From positions 46,820 to 110,819 of the forward strand of contig DAIMZF010000001.1 in the NCBI GenBank assembly GCA_036734085.1: a stretch of DNA of 64,000 nt, given 5' to 3'. The translations under genes were made by a program, and so were the position numbers. Each line of letters begins with the position of its first letter. Position 1 is the stretch's first letter. The DNA is from J038 sp036734085. GTDB taxonomy: Bacteria > Chloroflexota > Anaerolineae > Aggregatilineales > Phototrophicaceae. The notes under the pieces were generated by a model, which was given only the letters and a program-made list of their open reading frames with translations, ran no database searches and had not been told where the DNA came from. Shown one piece after another: positions 50,859 to 58,063 of the stretch.

Positions 50859-51908
50859 TTACTCAAATCCAGGCCAGTCGAAGTCATCCTCCAAGCCTAG
50901 TGCGGAACTCATCAATTTTGCGCCTTCGTTGACCTTCGGCAATCGGCTGAGGTATTTCTCTGTGACGGTGATGCTACTATGGCGAAGCAGGCGGCTGATT
51001 GTCTCCACCGGCACGCCGCTTTCTTCCAGCGCCCCCGCGACTGAACGCCGTAAGTCGTGCGGGGCAACTTCGCCTAATCCGGCTTTATACGCCGCTTGCT
51101 TGACAATCAACCATACCCCATCGCTGGAAAGCCCCTGCTCTGCGACGCGGCCACCCTTCCAGATGCGCCGGATAAGTGGTGTATCCGGTGTGGGTTTGCC
51201 GATGTCCTGCACGATGTATCCCTGCCATGTTTGCAAAGCGCGCAGGACGGGACGCGGTACGTCAATCATGGCGACCTTGCGCCCTTTACCGTGTACCCGC
51301 AGGACTGCACGGTTATTCTGCAAGGATAAATCCCCCCATCGTGCATGAGCCACTTCATCCCGACGGAGTGCCATCGTACACAGGATATTAATAAGCGCGG
51401 CGTTACGGGCGATTTGTGCATCGCTTGTGCCGATTTCCTGCGCGGACTGCATCAGGACACGTACTTCGTCCAGTGCCAGCCAACGCCCCGGCCTTTGACC
51501 GTCTTCCGCACGCGGAGCGCGAACTCGTGCCATCGCCGCCGCCGTATAGTCATTTAACCATTGGGCTTCTGCCAACAAATCCGCTAATGTGACCACTGCC
51601 GCCCGCGCCTGGTCTAAGCCCTGTTTACCGTGCCCCGCCATCATCAGTTTGCCCAGCCATGCCCGCAGATGTTGTGCGGACAGGACTTCTTGCAAAGTCG
51701 CAACGGAAAGCATCTGCATCCGTGCCAGGCGGGCGTCGCCCTTCATCGGCTTCATTCCGGCATTATCGACCAGGTATGTATCCACCCAACGGAAGTAAGC
51801 GCGGCGCGTGTGGCTACTGCTGGCACGTCCCGGCAGTGCCAGCGCAAAGTTAAACGTTAGGCCGTCTGTATCAAGCGATTGTTGCGGCTTAAGCGTGAGC
51901 TTATTCAT
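50859..51908 (-). CDS. Tyrosine recombinase/integrase (XerC/D-like)
   Basis: The N-terminal core-binding domain (about 20-125) is of SAM-like type. The catalytic domain has the arginine in MALRRDEVAHARW, the lysine in VHGKGRKVA, HDLRRS (HxxR), the second histidine in LLRHSSITV and the tyrosine in EKYL. All are present, so it should be active. The length, 349 aa, is near XerC/D. No attachment site, phage gene or transposon end is next to it. It may be a chromosomal Xer protein or a domesticated integrase. Confidence 0.85.
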   Translation of the reverse strand: MNKLTLKPQQSLDTDGLTFNFALALPGRASSSHTRRAYFRWVDTYLVDNAGMKPMKGDARLARMQMLSVATLQEVLSAQHLRAWLGKLMMAGHGKQGLDQARAAVVTLADLLAEAQWLNDYTAAAMARVRAPRAEDGQRPGRWLALDEVRVLMQSAQEIGTSDAQIARNAALINILCTMALRRDEVAHARWGDLSLQNNRAVLRVHGKGRKVAMIDVPRPVLRALQTWQGYIVQDIGKPTPDTPLIRRIWKGGRVAEQGLSSDGVWLIVKQAAYKAGLGEVAPHDLRRSVAGALEESGVPVETISRLLRHSSITVTEKYLSRLPKVNEGAKLMSSALGLEDDFDWPGFE

Positions 51909-52084
51909 GGATACCCTTCATTGGTTCGTCATACGGTCTAATGGTAGCATATCCGCCCACAGAAACAACGAGATTTAACAATTAAATCTATAGATGATAA
52001 GCCGCTTAAATTTCATCATCGCGTAATGTTGTCGTGATAGGGTTACTCCTTGATAAACGTATTCAGCATGGAGCATCTACCCCT

Positions 52085-52858
52085 ATGAAATTCCCGCGTA
52101 TCACATGGAGACGCCTCTTAGCCGTTGTCGGTCTGTTGTTTGTTATCGCAGTCAGTGGATTTGTTGTGTGGGCGAGCATCACCAACCCCATCATGCCGCA
52201 GGCGGAAGCGGCTTTGCAAACCGATGCAAACGTGACCGTCAGCACACAGCGCACATTCTTAGGGGGATATATCGCTTTCGAGCCACAATCCAACACACCG
52301 CAAGCAGGATTTATCCTGTATCCCGGTGGCCGGGTGAACCCCGCCGCGTATGCGCCGTTAGCACGCGCTTTAGCCGAACAGGGTTACATGGCGGCGATTG
52401 TCTATGTGCCTTTAAATCTGGCAATTCTGGATATGGGCGGTGCAGGGGATGTCATCAACGCTTACCCGGATGTAACAACCTGGACTGTAGGCGGTCATTC
52501 ATTGGGTGGGGTAGCCGCTTCACGCTATGCAAATAGTCATCAGGAAGACATCGCCGGGCTGGTCTTGATGGCGTCTTTACCCTTTCCGGGTTTGTCGCTC
52601 AGTAGCCGCACAGACCTGGCGACAGTCTCTATTTATGCCACACTAGACGGCCTGCTTTCCGTTGAGGACGCATTAGCCGCCGCCGATGACTTGCCCCAGT
52701 CAACTGTTTTTATCCCCATTGAAGGCGGCAATCATGCTCAATTTGGGTGGTATGGGACACAATCCGGTGATAACGAAGCAACGATTAGCCACGAAGCACA
52801 AACCGAACAAATTGTGGCGGCGATTGTAACATTGCTGGAAGATTTAGCCGGAGAATAG
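52085..52858 (+). CDS. Membrane-anchored alpha/beta hydrolase
   Basis: One N-terminal membrane helix (LLAVVGLLFVIAVSGFVVWA, about 12-31) acts as anchor. The fold then has the serine nucleophile in VGGHSLGGVAASRYA, a probable acid in ATLDGLLS and the histidine in GGNHAQFGWYG. PAGFILYPGGRVNPAAYAPLARALA-type sequence forms the oxyanion strand. The catalytic part thus lies outside the cytoplasm. The substrate is unknown. I chose ATG 52085 (257 aa) as the start; the ATG at 52034 adds residues of no clear origin. Confidence 0.8.
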   Translation: MKFPRITWRRLLAVVGLLFVIAVSGFVVWASITNPIMPQAEAALQTDANVTVSTQRTFLGGYIAFEPQSNTPQAGFILYPGGRVNPAAYAPLARALAEQGYMAAIVYVPLNLAILDMGGAGDVINAYPDVTTWTVGGHSLGGVAASRYANSHQEDIAGLVLMASLPFPGLSLSSRTDLATVSIYATLDGLLSVEDALAAADDLPQSTVFIPIEGGNHAQFGWYGTQSGDNEATISHEAQTEQIVAAIVTLLEDLAGE

Positions 52859-52866
52859 AATCAAAA

Positions 52867-52892
52867 GCGGCGTAGGGTTGTTTCTACGCCGC
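52867..52892. terminator. Terminator between convergent hydrolase and citrate synthase genes
   Basis: GCGGCGTAG (52867-52875) pairs perfectly with CTACGCCGC (52884-52892) around an 8-base loop, with CTGGTTTT after it. It probably serves both strands. Confidence 0.75.
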
Positions 52893-52912
52893 CTGGTTTT
52901 GAGAGGGTGGCA

Positions 52913-54061
52913 TTAACGCTCGTTAATGGGAGTCCATGTCAGGTCTTTGGGGCCGATGTAATTGGCCTTCGGGCGGATGAGCCGCCCGCCCATCTGGTCG
53001 ATGATATTGGCCGACCAGCCCGCAATCCGCGACATGGCGAATAGCGGCACAAACATATCAACATCAAGTTCCAGCGTATACAGCATGATGGCGCTGAAGT
53101 AGTCCACATTGGGGTATAACTTGCGCTCGATAAAGTAGTCATCCGCACGCGCAAGGTTCGCCAGATTATCCGCGATTTCAAACCATTTGCCGTTACCGGA
53201 GCTTTCCGCTAACACTTTGGAGCGTTCACGCAGGATAGAAGCGCGGGGGTCTACCGCTTTATAGACACGGTGGCCGATGCCCATAATGCGGCGGTCGCCC
53301 TCTTTAATATTCGTCTTGAACCAGCTTTCGACGTTCTCGACTTCGCCAATTTCAAGGAACATCTTCATGGCTTCGGCGTTCGCGCCACCATGTGACGGGC
53401 CCTTCAGCGTGCCGATAGCACCGACAACCGCGCTGTACATATCGCTACCGGTGGCCGTTACCACACGGCTACAGAATGTACTGGCGTTCATACCGTGTTC
53501 CGCCAACAGGACAAGATAGGTATTCACCGCGTTGGTCGCGGCTTCGCTGGGGGCTTCGCCCGATAGCATATAGACGAAATTCTGCGCGAGGTTGTACTCC
53601 GGGCGTGGCGCGACAGGTTCTTGCCCTTTGCGGATGCGATCCCATGCGGCGGAAATCGTGGTGATTTGCCCGGTCATGCGGGTGGCGATCTCTAACGCAA
53701 TTGCTTTGTCGGTCAGGTTTTCGGATTGTGGGTCGTAGTGGGCGAGTGCGCTAACGGCTGTACGCAGTACGGCCATGGGGTTAGCATCCTTCGGCAAGGA
53801 CTTCAGCAGAGTGATGATTTCCGCCGGGACGCCCGCTTGACTGGCGATTTGATGACGTAGCGTTTCCAGTTCGTCCGCTTTGGGCAGGCGCACATGCCAC
53901 AGCAGGAAGACTACCTCCTCAAACAGCGCATTTTCCGCTAAGTCTTCAATGCTGTAACCACTGTAAATCAATTTACCGTTAACACCATCCACGAGGCTGG
54001 TCGTAATATCCGCAACGACGACATCCTCCAGACCACCTTTCTTGGCGGCTTGTTCAGACAT
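52913..54061 (-). CDS. gltA: Citrate synthase
   Basis: Condenses acetyl-CoA and oxaloacetate. Catalytic regions: GPSHGGANAEAMKM (histidine), GIGHRVYKAVDPRA (histidine) and NVDYFSAIML (aspartate), with IAGWSANIIDQM and RPKANYIGP at the end. The opening DITTSLVDGVNGKLIYSGYSIEDLA is typical of the short bacterial or Gram-positive-type enzyme. The length, 382 aa, fits that class. A 2-methylcitrate synthase role cannot be excluded. Its leader contains a hairpin with T run (54105-54126). Confidence 0.93.
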   Translation of the reverse strand: MSEQAAKKGGLEDVVVADITTSLVDGVNGKLIYSGYSIEDLAENALFEEVVFLLWHVRLPKADELETLRHQIASQAGVPAEIITLLKSLPKDANPMAVLRTAVSALAHYDPQSENLTDKAIALEIATRMTGQITTISAAWDRIRKGQEPVAPRPEYNLAQNFVYMLSGEAPSEAATNAVNTYLVLLAEHGMNASTFCSRVVTATGSDMYSAVVGAIGTLKGPSHGGANAEAMKMFLEIGEVENVESWFKTNIKEGDRRIMGIGHRVYKAVDPRASILRERSKVLAESSGNGKWFEIADNLANLARADDYFIERKLYPNVDYFSAIMLYTLELDVDMFVPLFAMSRIAGWSANIIDQMGGRLIRPKANYIGPKDLTWTPINER

Positions 54062-54104
54062 TGCTAGCTCCTATTCTTTGAAAACACAGTGTAAAGGTGT
54101 TCAT

Positions 54105-54126
54105 AAAAAGCCTAAACAGGCTTTAG
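54105..54126 (-). terminator. Terminator-like hairpin in the gltA leader
   Basis: On the minus strand AAGCCT pairs with AGGCTT around GTTT, followed by TTTATG with an unbroken T run. It lies between the gltA promoter and the gltA start, 44 bases upstream of ATG. It could attenuate gltA. I found no leader peptide with a telling codon run on this strand. Confidence 0.5.
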
Positions 54127-54153
54127 CTCCGAGACTCAATATTTAACGGCTTG

Positions 54154-54183
54154 AGTATAGCATCCGCGTTAGCCTCTCAACAA
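54154..54183 (-). promoter_or_regulatory. gltA: gltA promoter
   Basis: On the minus strand, TTGTTG (54183-54178), an 18-base spacer and TATACT (54159-54154). The start would be near 54147, so the transcript includes the hairpin at 54105-54126. Confidence 0.55.
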
Positions 54184-54245
54184 GCGCGGCATACGTGTAA
54201 TTTGTCACTATTTAGGTGAAGATTTGATGAAAAATTATCTATCGC

Positions 54246-54274
54246 TTGCACCGCACCTAAAATCGTGTTACGCT
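54246..54274 (+). promoter_or_regulatory. Promoter of the cysteine leader/operon
   Basis: TTGCAC (54246-54251), a 17-base spacer and TACGCT (54269-54274), about 35 bases before the leader ORF. The -35 is good, the -10 weak. The rest of the 429-base gap between gltA and the JAMM gene is explained by this promoter, the gltA promoter and the leader. Confidence 0.5.
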
Positions 54275-54310
54275 TTGCGACAGATAACACTGAAAAGGTT
54301 TTATCAACAA

Positions 54311-54373
54311 ATGACAATCCTCAAGTGTATGTGCGTGTGTTGTGTCCTTAGTCGCGTTCAGCAGGACGTTTGA
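54311..54373 (+). CDS. Cysteine-rich leader peptide (attenuator peptide)
   Basis: A 20-residue ORF (ATG 54311, TGA 54371) with four cysteines packed in KCMCVCC (Cys codons 54326-54343). Its terminator (54425-54452) precedes genes for a JAMM protease, CysO-like carrier and MoeZ-like protein, the known sulfur-carrier route to cysteine. CAGGAC (54362-54367), near the end of the ORF, is complementary to GTCCTG (54431-54436) in the terminator's 5' arm and loop. A ribosome stalled at the Cys codons would leave that segment free for an antiterminator; one that reaches the stop would cover it. AAAAGG lies about 12 bases upstream. The function is inferred; Cys-rich leaders controlling sulfur genes are known in mycobacteria. 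Confidence 0.8.
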   Translation: MTILKCMCVCCVLSRVQQDV

Positions 54374-54424
54374 CAACGTGATCCGTGCCTTACCGATGAG
54401 GTAAAAGACTCCGCGAACACCGAG

Positions 54425-54452
54425 CCGACAGTCCTGTGACTGTCGGTTTTTT
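54425..54452 (+). terminator. Attenuator terminator before the cysteine operon
   Basis: CCGACAGTC (54425-54433) pairs perfectly with GACTGTCGG (54438-54446) across a tetraloop, then six T. This is a textbook intrinsic terminator, lying between the Cys-rich leader ORF and the first gene of the operon, 39 bases before its start. A small pause-type hairpin, ACGTT-TGAC-AACGT (54366-54379), lies upstream. Confidence 0.88.
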
Positions 54453-54490
54453 ATTGGGTTGTTCTAGCGAATAGTGACGAAAGGCTGTGC

Positions 54491-54925
54491 ATGATTGTAA
54501 GGTTGAGCGAAGCACTACAGCAGATTATCTTCCAGCAAATGGAAGCCAATTATCCCAACGAAGGCGGCGGTTTTCTGCTCGGTCACACCAGCGAGGGCGC
54601 AACCGTCGTGACGGACGTTATCGCCATACCCAACGTTTTTGAGACCGAAGAGCAATATCACCGCTATGCCATGACGCCCAAAAACTGGGCGGATATGGAA
54701 GACCAAGCGGATGCACGCGGATTGTCGCTTGTGGGCTACTATCACAGCCACCCGGACAGCGCGGCTATTCCGTCGGAATATGACCGTGTTCATGCTTTGC
54801 CGCGCTTTGTCTACATCATCACATCGGTGATGTCTGCCCAAGCGGTAGAGATGACCGTGTGGTTATTGCGCGATGACCGTTCCGCATTTGATGCGTTAGA
54901 ACTGCGTGTAGATCAAACCTTGTAA
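54491..54925 (+). CDS. JAMM metalloprotease, Mec-like (CysO-cysteine hydrolase family)
   Basis: A 144-residue stand-alone JAB1/MPN domain. The zinc motif is complete: E24 in NEGGG, then H85-S-H87, S95 and D98 (H-x-H-x7-S-x2-D). In Mycobacterium tuberculosis Mec releases cysteine from CysO-cysteine. Related JAMM proteins trim the C-terminus of ubiquitin-like carriers. The next gene is such a carrier, so either or both roles are likely. It is the first gene after the attenuator. AAGG lies 6 bases before ATG. Confidence 0.87.
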   Translation: MIVRLSEALQQIIFQQMEANYPNEGGGFLLGHTSEGATVVTDVIAIPNVFETEEQYHRYAMTPKNWADMEDQADARGLSLVGYYHSHPDSAAIPSEYDRVHALPRFVYIITSVMSAQAVEMTVWLLRDDRSAFDALELRVDQTL

Positions 54926-54992
54926 GGTTTTTATCATTCCTGCTGTCAAAATCAGGGCGACTATCAACAATTCTTGAGGAGAGAACCAACCC

Positions 54993-55268
54993 ATGCCAAA
55001 TATCAAAATCCCCACACCATTACGCGCTTATACCAATGGTCAAGCGCAAGTAGAAGTTGAAGGTGCGACCATTGCGGACGCACTCCAGAGTTTAATCGCC
55101 CAACACCCGGAGCTAGAGCAACACCTGTTTAATTCCGGCGAACTGCGAAACTTTGTGAATGTGTTTTTAGGTGAGGAAGACGTGCGCTTTCTGGATGGTC
55201 TGGACACCGAAATTGACACCGACTCTAACCTTCGCATTATTCCGAGTATTGCTGGTGGCCGCGTTTAG
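54993..55268 (+). CDS. CysO-like ubiquitin-fold sulfur carrier with GGRV C-terminus
   Basis: A MoaD/ThiS-type beta-grasp protein of 91 residues. It resembles mycobacterial CysO in the start (IKIPTPLRAYTNGQAQVEVEG), the middle (RNFVNVFLGEEDVRFLDGLDTE) and the end (RIIPSIAGG). Carriers of this type hold sulfur as a thiocarboxylate on the last glycine, but here two residues, R90-V91, follow the GG. Proteolysis would be needed, and the JAMM protease encoded 67 bases upstream is the obvious candidate. GAGGAG precedes ATG. The activating enzyme is probably the MoeZ-like protein at 56673. Confidence 0.86.
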   Translation: MPNIKIPTPLRAYTNGQAQVEVEGATIADALQSLIAQHPELEQHLFNSGELRNFVNVFLGEEDVRFLDGLDTEIDTDSNLRIIPSIAGGRV

Positions 55269-55785
55269 CATCCGCCAGGCAACCGCAGTGGATATTCCGG
55301 GCATTGTGGCAGTGCATAATGCCAGTTGGCGTACTACTTACGCCGGTATTTTATCCGATGCGACGTTAGATGCCGTGCTGACACCGGAACGTCGTACTAC
55401 CCAGTGGACGCGCACCCTGACTGAACGCGCCGACGCTGAACGTGTCTGTGTGGCACAACAAGACGGGCAGATTGTCGGGTTTGTGTCCTTCGGCAAGGAA
55501 AGAGAAGGCGTGCCCGGTTATGATGGCGAACTTTACGCGATTTATCTGTTGCAATCCGCACAAGGGCAGGGCATCGGCACAGCGTTATTCCGGCGTGTCA
55601 TCCATGACTTGAGGGAGCATGGACTCACGTCGATGGTGCTGTGGGTGCTGAAAGAGAACCAGACCGCCCGTAACTTTTATGAAGCACGCGGCGGAACACT
55701 CGTCACCGAGCGCGGATTTACTATCGTCAAAGACCAGGTGCTAGAGGTCGCTTATGGCTGGCCTCAACTCAAAAGCATCGGTTAA
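55255..55785 (+). CDS. GNAT-family N-acetyltransferase
   Basis: A 176-residue acetyltransferase: AFSIRQATAVDIPGIVAVHNASW at the start, then the acetyl-CoA motif LYAIYLLQSAQGQGIGTALFRRVI and LWVLKENQTARNFYEARGG. The substrate is unknown; small-molecule amines or cysteine-related metabolites are possible given the operon. The start is uncertain: GTG 55255 (or TTG 55249) overlaps the end of the carrier gene by about 14 bases, suggesting coupling. The longer ORF upstream is only the carrier gene in another frame. Confidence 0.8.
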   Translation: MAAFSIRQATAVDIPGIVAVHNASWRTTYAGILSDATLDAVLTPERRTTQWTRTLTERADAERVCVAQQDGQIVGFVSFGKEREGVPGYDGELYAIYLLQSAQGQGIGTALFRRVIHDLREHGLTSMVLWVLKENQTARNFYEARGGTLVTERGFTIVKDQVLEVAYGWPQLKSIG

Positions 55786-55806
55786 TACACTATCTGAGGA
55801 ACAAAG

Positions 55807-56265
55807 ATGAGCCAACAAGCAATTCGCAAGGTTGACCAGACCGGACTCAAAACCGGGCAAGCGTTAACCATTATCCTGTTAGTTGTCAGTTTCATATTGA
55901 ACCTGTGGCCTGTGGTGGCCTTTGTTGCGGTAGCGCAATTGCTCGGCGCGGTGGATGCACCGTTCGCGCCTTATCGCCTGGCCTACCAGCATGTTGTGAA
56001 GCCCGCGAACATCGCCAAACCCAATATCATCGCGGATAACCCAGAGCCACACCGCTTTGCGATGCTGGTGGGCGGTATTTTCAACGGGGTGGCGTCACTC
56101 ATGCTGATTGCCGGCCTTCCGGTTATCGGGTGGGTTTTGGTCGGCGTGGTGGTTGTGCTAGCAAATCTGAACTTCTGGCTGAACTTCTGTGTAGGTTGCT
56201 GGATGTACTATCAGCTTAACCGACTGCGCGTGCCGGGCTTTGCACACGCCCCCATCAGCGAATAA
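55807..56265 (+). CDS. DUF4395-family membrane protein
   Basis: A 152-residue protein with about four membrane segments. It contains VDAPFAPYRLAYQHVVKP and the family end LNFWLNFCVGCWMYYQLNRLR, where two cysteines form a CxxC-type pair at the membrane. DUF4395 proteins are commonly encoded beside thioredoxin-like proteins and sulfur-related genes, as here. The function is not established; thiol/disulfide or sulfur-compound transport is a reasonable guess. AGGA lies about 9 bases before ATG. Confidence 0.8.
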   Translation: MSQQAIRKVDQTGLKTGQALTIILLVVSFILNLWPVVAFVAVAQLLGAVDAPFAPYRLAYQHVVKPANIAKPNIIADNPEPHRFAMLVGGIFNGVASLMLIAGLPVIGWVLVGVVVVLANLNFWLNFCVGCWMYYQLNRLRVPGFAHAPISE

Positions 56266-56278
56266 AGACGAATACATC

Positions 56279-56689
56279 ATGTTAGAACGTACTTTGTTTG
56301 TGGTGGTTTTAGCGGTGGCTGGATACGCGCTGTATGTATGGACGATCCATCAGCAAAAGCGCAACATCAGCCAATTGAATGATGACCCGATTTTAGCGCA
56401 ACTGCAACCGGGCTTACCGGCCATTGTGTACTTTACAACGCCGGGATGCGCCCCCTGCCGCACACAACAAACACCGGCGCTCGTGCAGTTAGAGCATGTT
56501 TTGAATGGGCAAGTAAAGGTTATCCGTGTGGATGCCAGCGAGCAGGCAGAATCCGCACAGCGTTGGGGCGTGATGACCGCGCCCACAACATTTGTTATTG
56601 ACGCATCCGGCCAAACCCGCGCTGTGAATCATGGGGTGGCGGATGCTGAAAAGTTACGGAGGCAATTAGGCCATGCAACCATTGATTAA
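56279..56689 (+). CDS. Membrane-anchored thioredoxin-like protein
   Basis: An N-terminal membrane helix (TLFVVVLAVAGYALYVWTI) is followed by a thioredoxin fold with the active site FTTPGCAPCRTQQT (CAPC in place of CGPC) and the cis-proline segment VMTAPTTFVID. The redox domain is probably outside the cytoplasm. With the DUF4395 gene just upstream it may form a thiol relay. The start ATG 56279 is preferred because the longer ORF begins inside the DUF4395 gene. The length is 136 aa. Confidence 0.83.
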   Translation: MLERTLFVVVLAVAGYALYVWTIHQQKRNISQLNDDPILAQLQPGLPAIVYFTTPGCAPCRTQQTPALVQLEHVLNGQVKVIRVDASEQAESAQRWGVMTAPTTFVIDASGQTRAVNHGVADAEKLRRQLGHATID

Positions 56690-57911
56690 CCGGGAAGTGG
56701 AACTCTCTCATGATGAAATCCAGCGTTATAGCCGCCACCTGATTATGCCCGAAGTCGGCATTGAAGGTCAGCGCAAGTTAAAGGCCGCTAGTGTATTGCT
56801 CATCGGCACGGGCGGGCTTGGTAGCCCGACGGCGCTCTATCTGGCGGCGGCAGGTATCGGGCGGATGGGGCTGGTAGATTATGACATTGTGGATGAATCC
56901 AACCTGCAACGGCAGATTATTCATGGGCAAAGCACGCTGGGCATCTCCAAGCTGGATAGTGCCGAGAAGCGCATCAAGGATATTAACCCGTTCATCCAGA
57001 TTGATAAGTACAATGTGCCGTTCACATCGGATAACGCTCTGGAAATCATCGCACCGTATGACCTGGTGATTGACGGCACGGATAACTTCCCGACGCGCTA
57101 TCTGGTCAATGATGCGTGCGCCAAACTGGGCAAGCCCAACGTCTACGGCAGTATCTTCCGCTTTGAAGGGCAGTTGAGCATATTCTATGCACAGGAAGGC
57201 CCGTGCTATCGGTGCATGTTCCCAGAGCCGCCGCCGCCTGGCCTTGTGCCCAGTTGCGCGGAAGGCGGCGTGCTTGGTATTCTGCCCGGCACGATTGGCA
57301 CAATGCAAGCCACAGAAGCCATTAAGCTATTGCTGGGCATCGGCGACCCAATGATAGGCCGCATGTTGTTGTATGATGCGCTGGAGATGAGCTTTACCAC
57401 AATCAATGTCCGTAAAAACCCAACCTGCCCGGTGTGCAGTGTGCCGCGTGATGAGATTGAACTCATTGATTATGAGCAATTCTGCGGTGTGCCCGCGCAC
57501 GATCACAGCCATTTTTCTGCGGAAGAAGCAGGGCTAGAAGATATGCAGGTCATCAATGTAGAAACGCTGAACCAACGCCTGCAAGCTGAGCCGGATTTGC
57601 TGGTGCTGGATGTGCGCGATCCGCACGAATGGGCAATTTCCGCATTAGATGGCACTCTTCGCATTCCAAAGGGCGATATTCAAAGTGCCAAAAATGCGAT
57701 TATCGCCGGGCGTAAGCTGGAAGCAGAAACCGTGCTGAAGCAAATCCCCCATGACCGGGAGATTATCGTGCATTGTCGCTCCGGCAAACGTAGCGCCGAC
57801 GTGATTGAGATGTTGGTGCAAGTGGGCTATAACCCGCAGCACCTCAAGAACTTGGAGGGCGGCATCCTGGCTTGGGCACGAGATATTGACCCGACCATGC
57901 CTTCATACTAA
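56673..57911 (+). CDS. MoeZ/MoeB-like adenylyltransferase with rhodanese domain
   Basis: A two-domain sulfur-transfer enzyme. The N-terminal ThiF/MoeB domain (1-270) has the nucleotide motif LLIGTGGLGSPTALYLAAAG and VDYDIVDESNLQRQIIH. Zinc cysteines fall in CYRCMFPEPPPPG and CPVC. The C-terminal rhodanese domain (about 285-410) has its active cysteine C368 in VHCRSGKRS. MoeZ activates CysO and MoaD by adenylation and gives them sulfur. It is the last gene of the operon with the CysO-like carrier, which fits. It overlaps the thioredoxin gene by 17 bases. The length is 412 aa. Confidence 0.9.
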   Translation: MQPLINREVELSHDEIQRYSRHLIMPEVGIEGQRKLKAASVLLIGTGGLGSPTALYLAAAGIGRMGLVDYDIVDESNLQRQIIHGQSTLGISKLDSAEKRIKDINPFIQIDKYNVPFTSDNALEIIAPYDLVIDGTDNFPTRYLVNDACAKLGKPNVYGSIFRFEGQLSIFYAQEGPCYRCMFPEPPPPGLVPSCAEGGVLGILPGTIGTMQATEAIKLLLGIGDPMIGRMLLYDALEMSFTTINVRKNPTCPVCSVPRDEIELIDYEQFCGVPAHDHSHFSAEEAGLEDMQVINVETLNQRLQAEPDLLVLDVRDPHEWAISALDGTLRIPKGDIQSAKNAIIAGRKLEAETVLKQIPHDREIIVHCRSGKRSADVIEMLVQVGYNPQHLKNLEGGILAWARDIDPTMPSY

Positions 57912-57925
57912 TAGGTAGAGGCCAT

Positions 57926-57957
57926 AATAGGCGACTAAAACGCTTTAGTCGCCTATT
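57926..57957 (+). terminator. Intrinsic terminator of the cysteine operon
   Basis: A perfect 14-bp stem (57926-57939 with 57944-57957) with a 4-base loop and T-rich end. It closes the JAMM-to-MoeZ operon. Confidence 0.88.
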
Positions 57958-58063
57958 TATTACAAATTTACTACTCGTTGTATCAAAAAATTCGGAAATT
58001 TTTCATCTTTTAATGCTACACTCCTCAAAGAGTACATACTTTAAGGAAGTGGGACAAAATAAT

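Noticed and set aside
50859..51908. Tyrosine recombinase as a sign of a prophage or integrative element
   Set aside because: No phage genes, direct repeats or tRNA target adjoin it, and the neighbours are ordinary metabolic genes.
54127..54200. Leader peptide for gltA on the minus strand
   Set aside because: Short ORFs there (such as MPRLLRG and MLYSSR) have no codon run linked to a citrate-derived amino acid.
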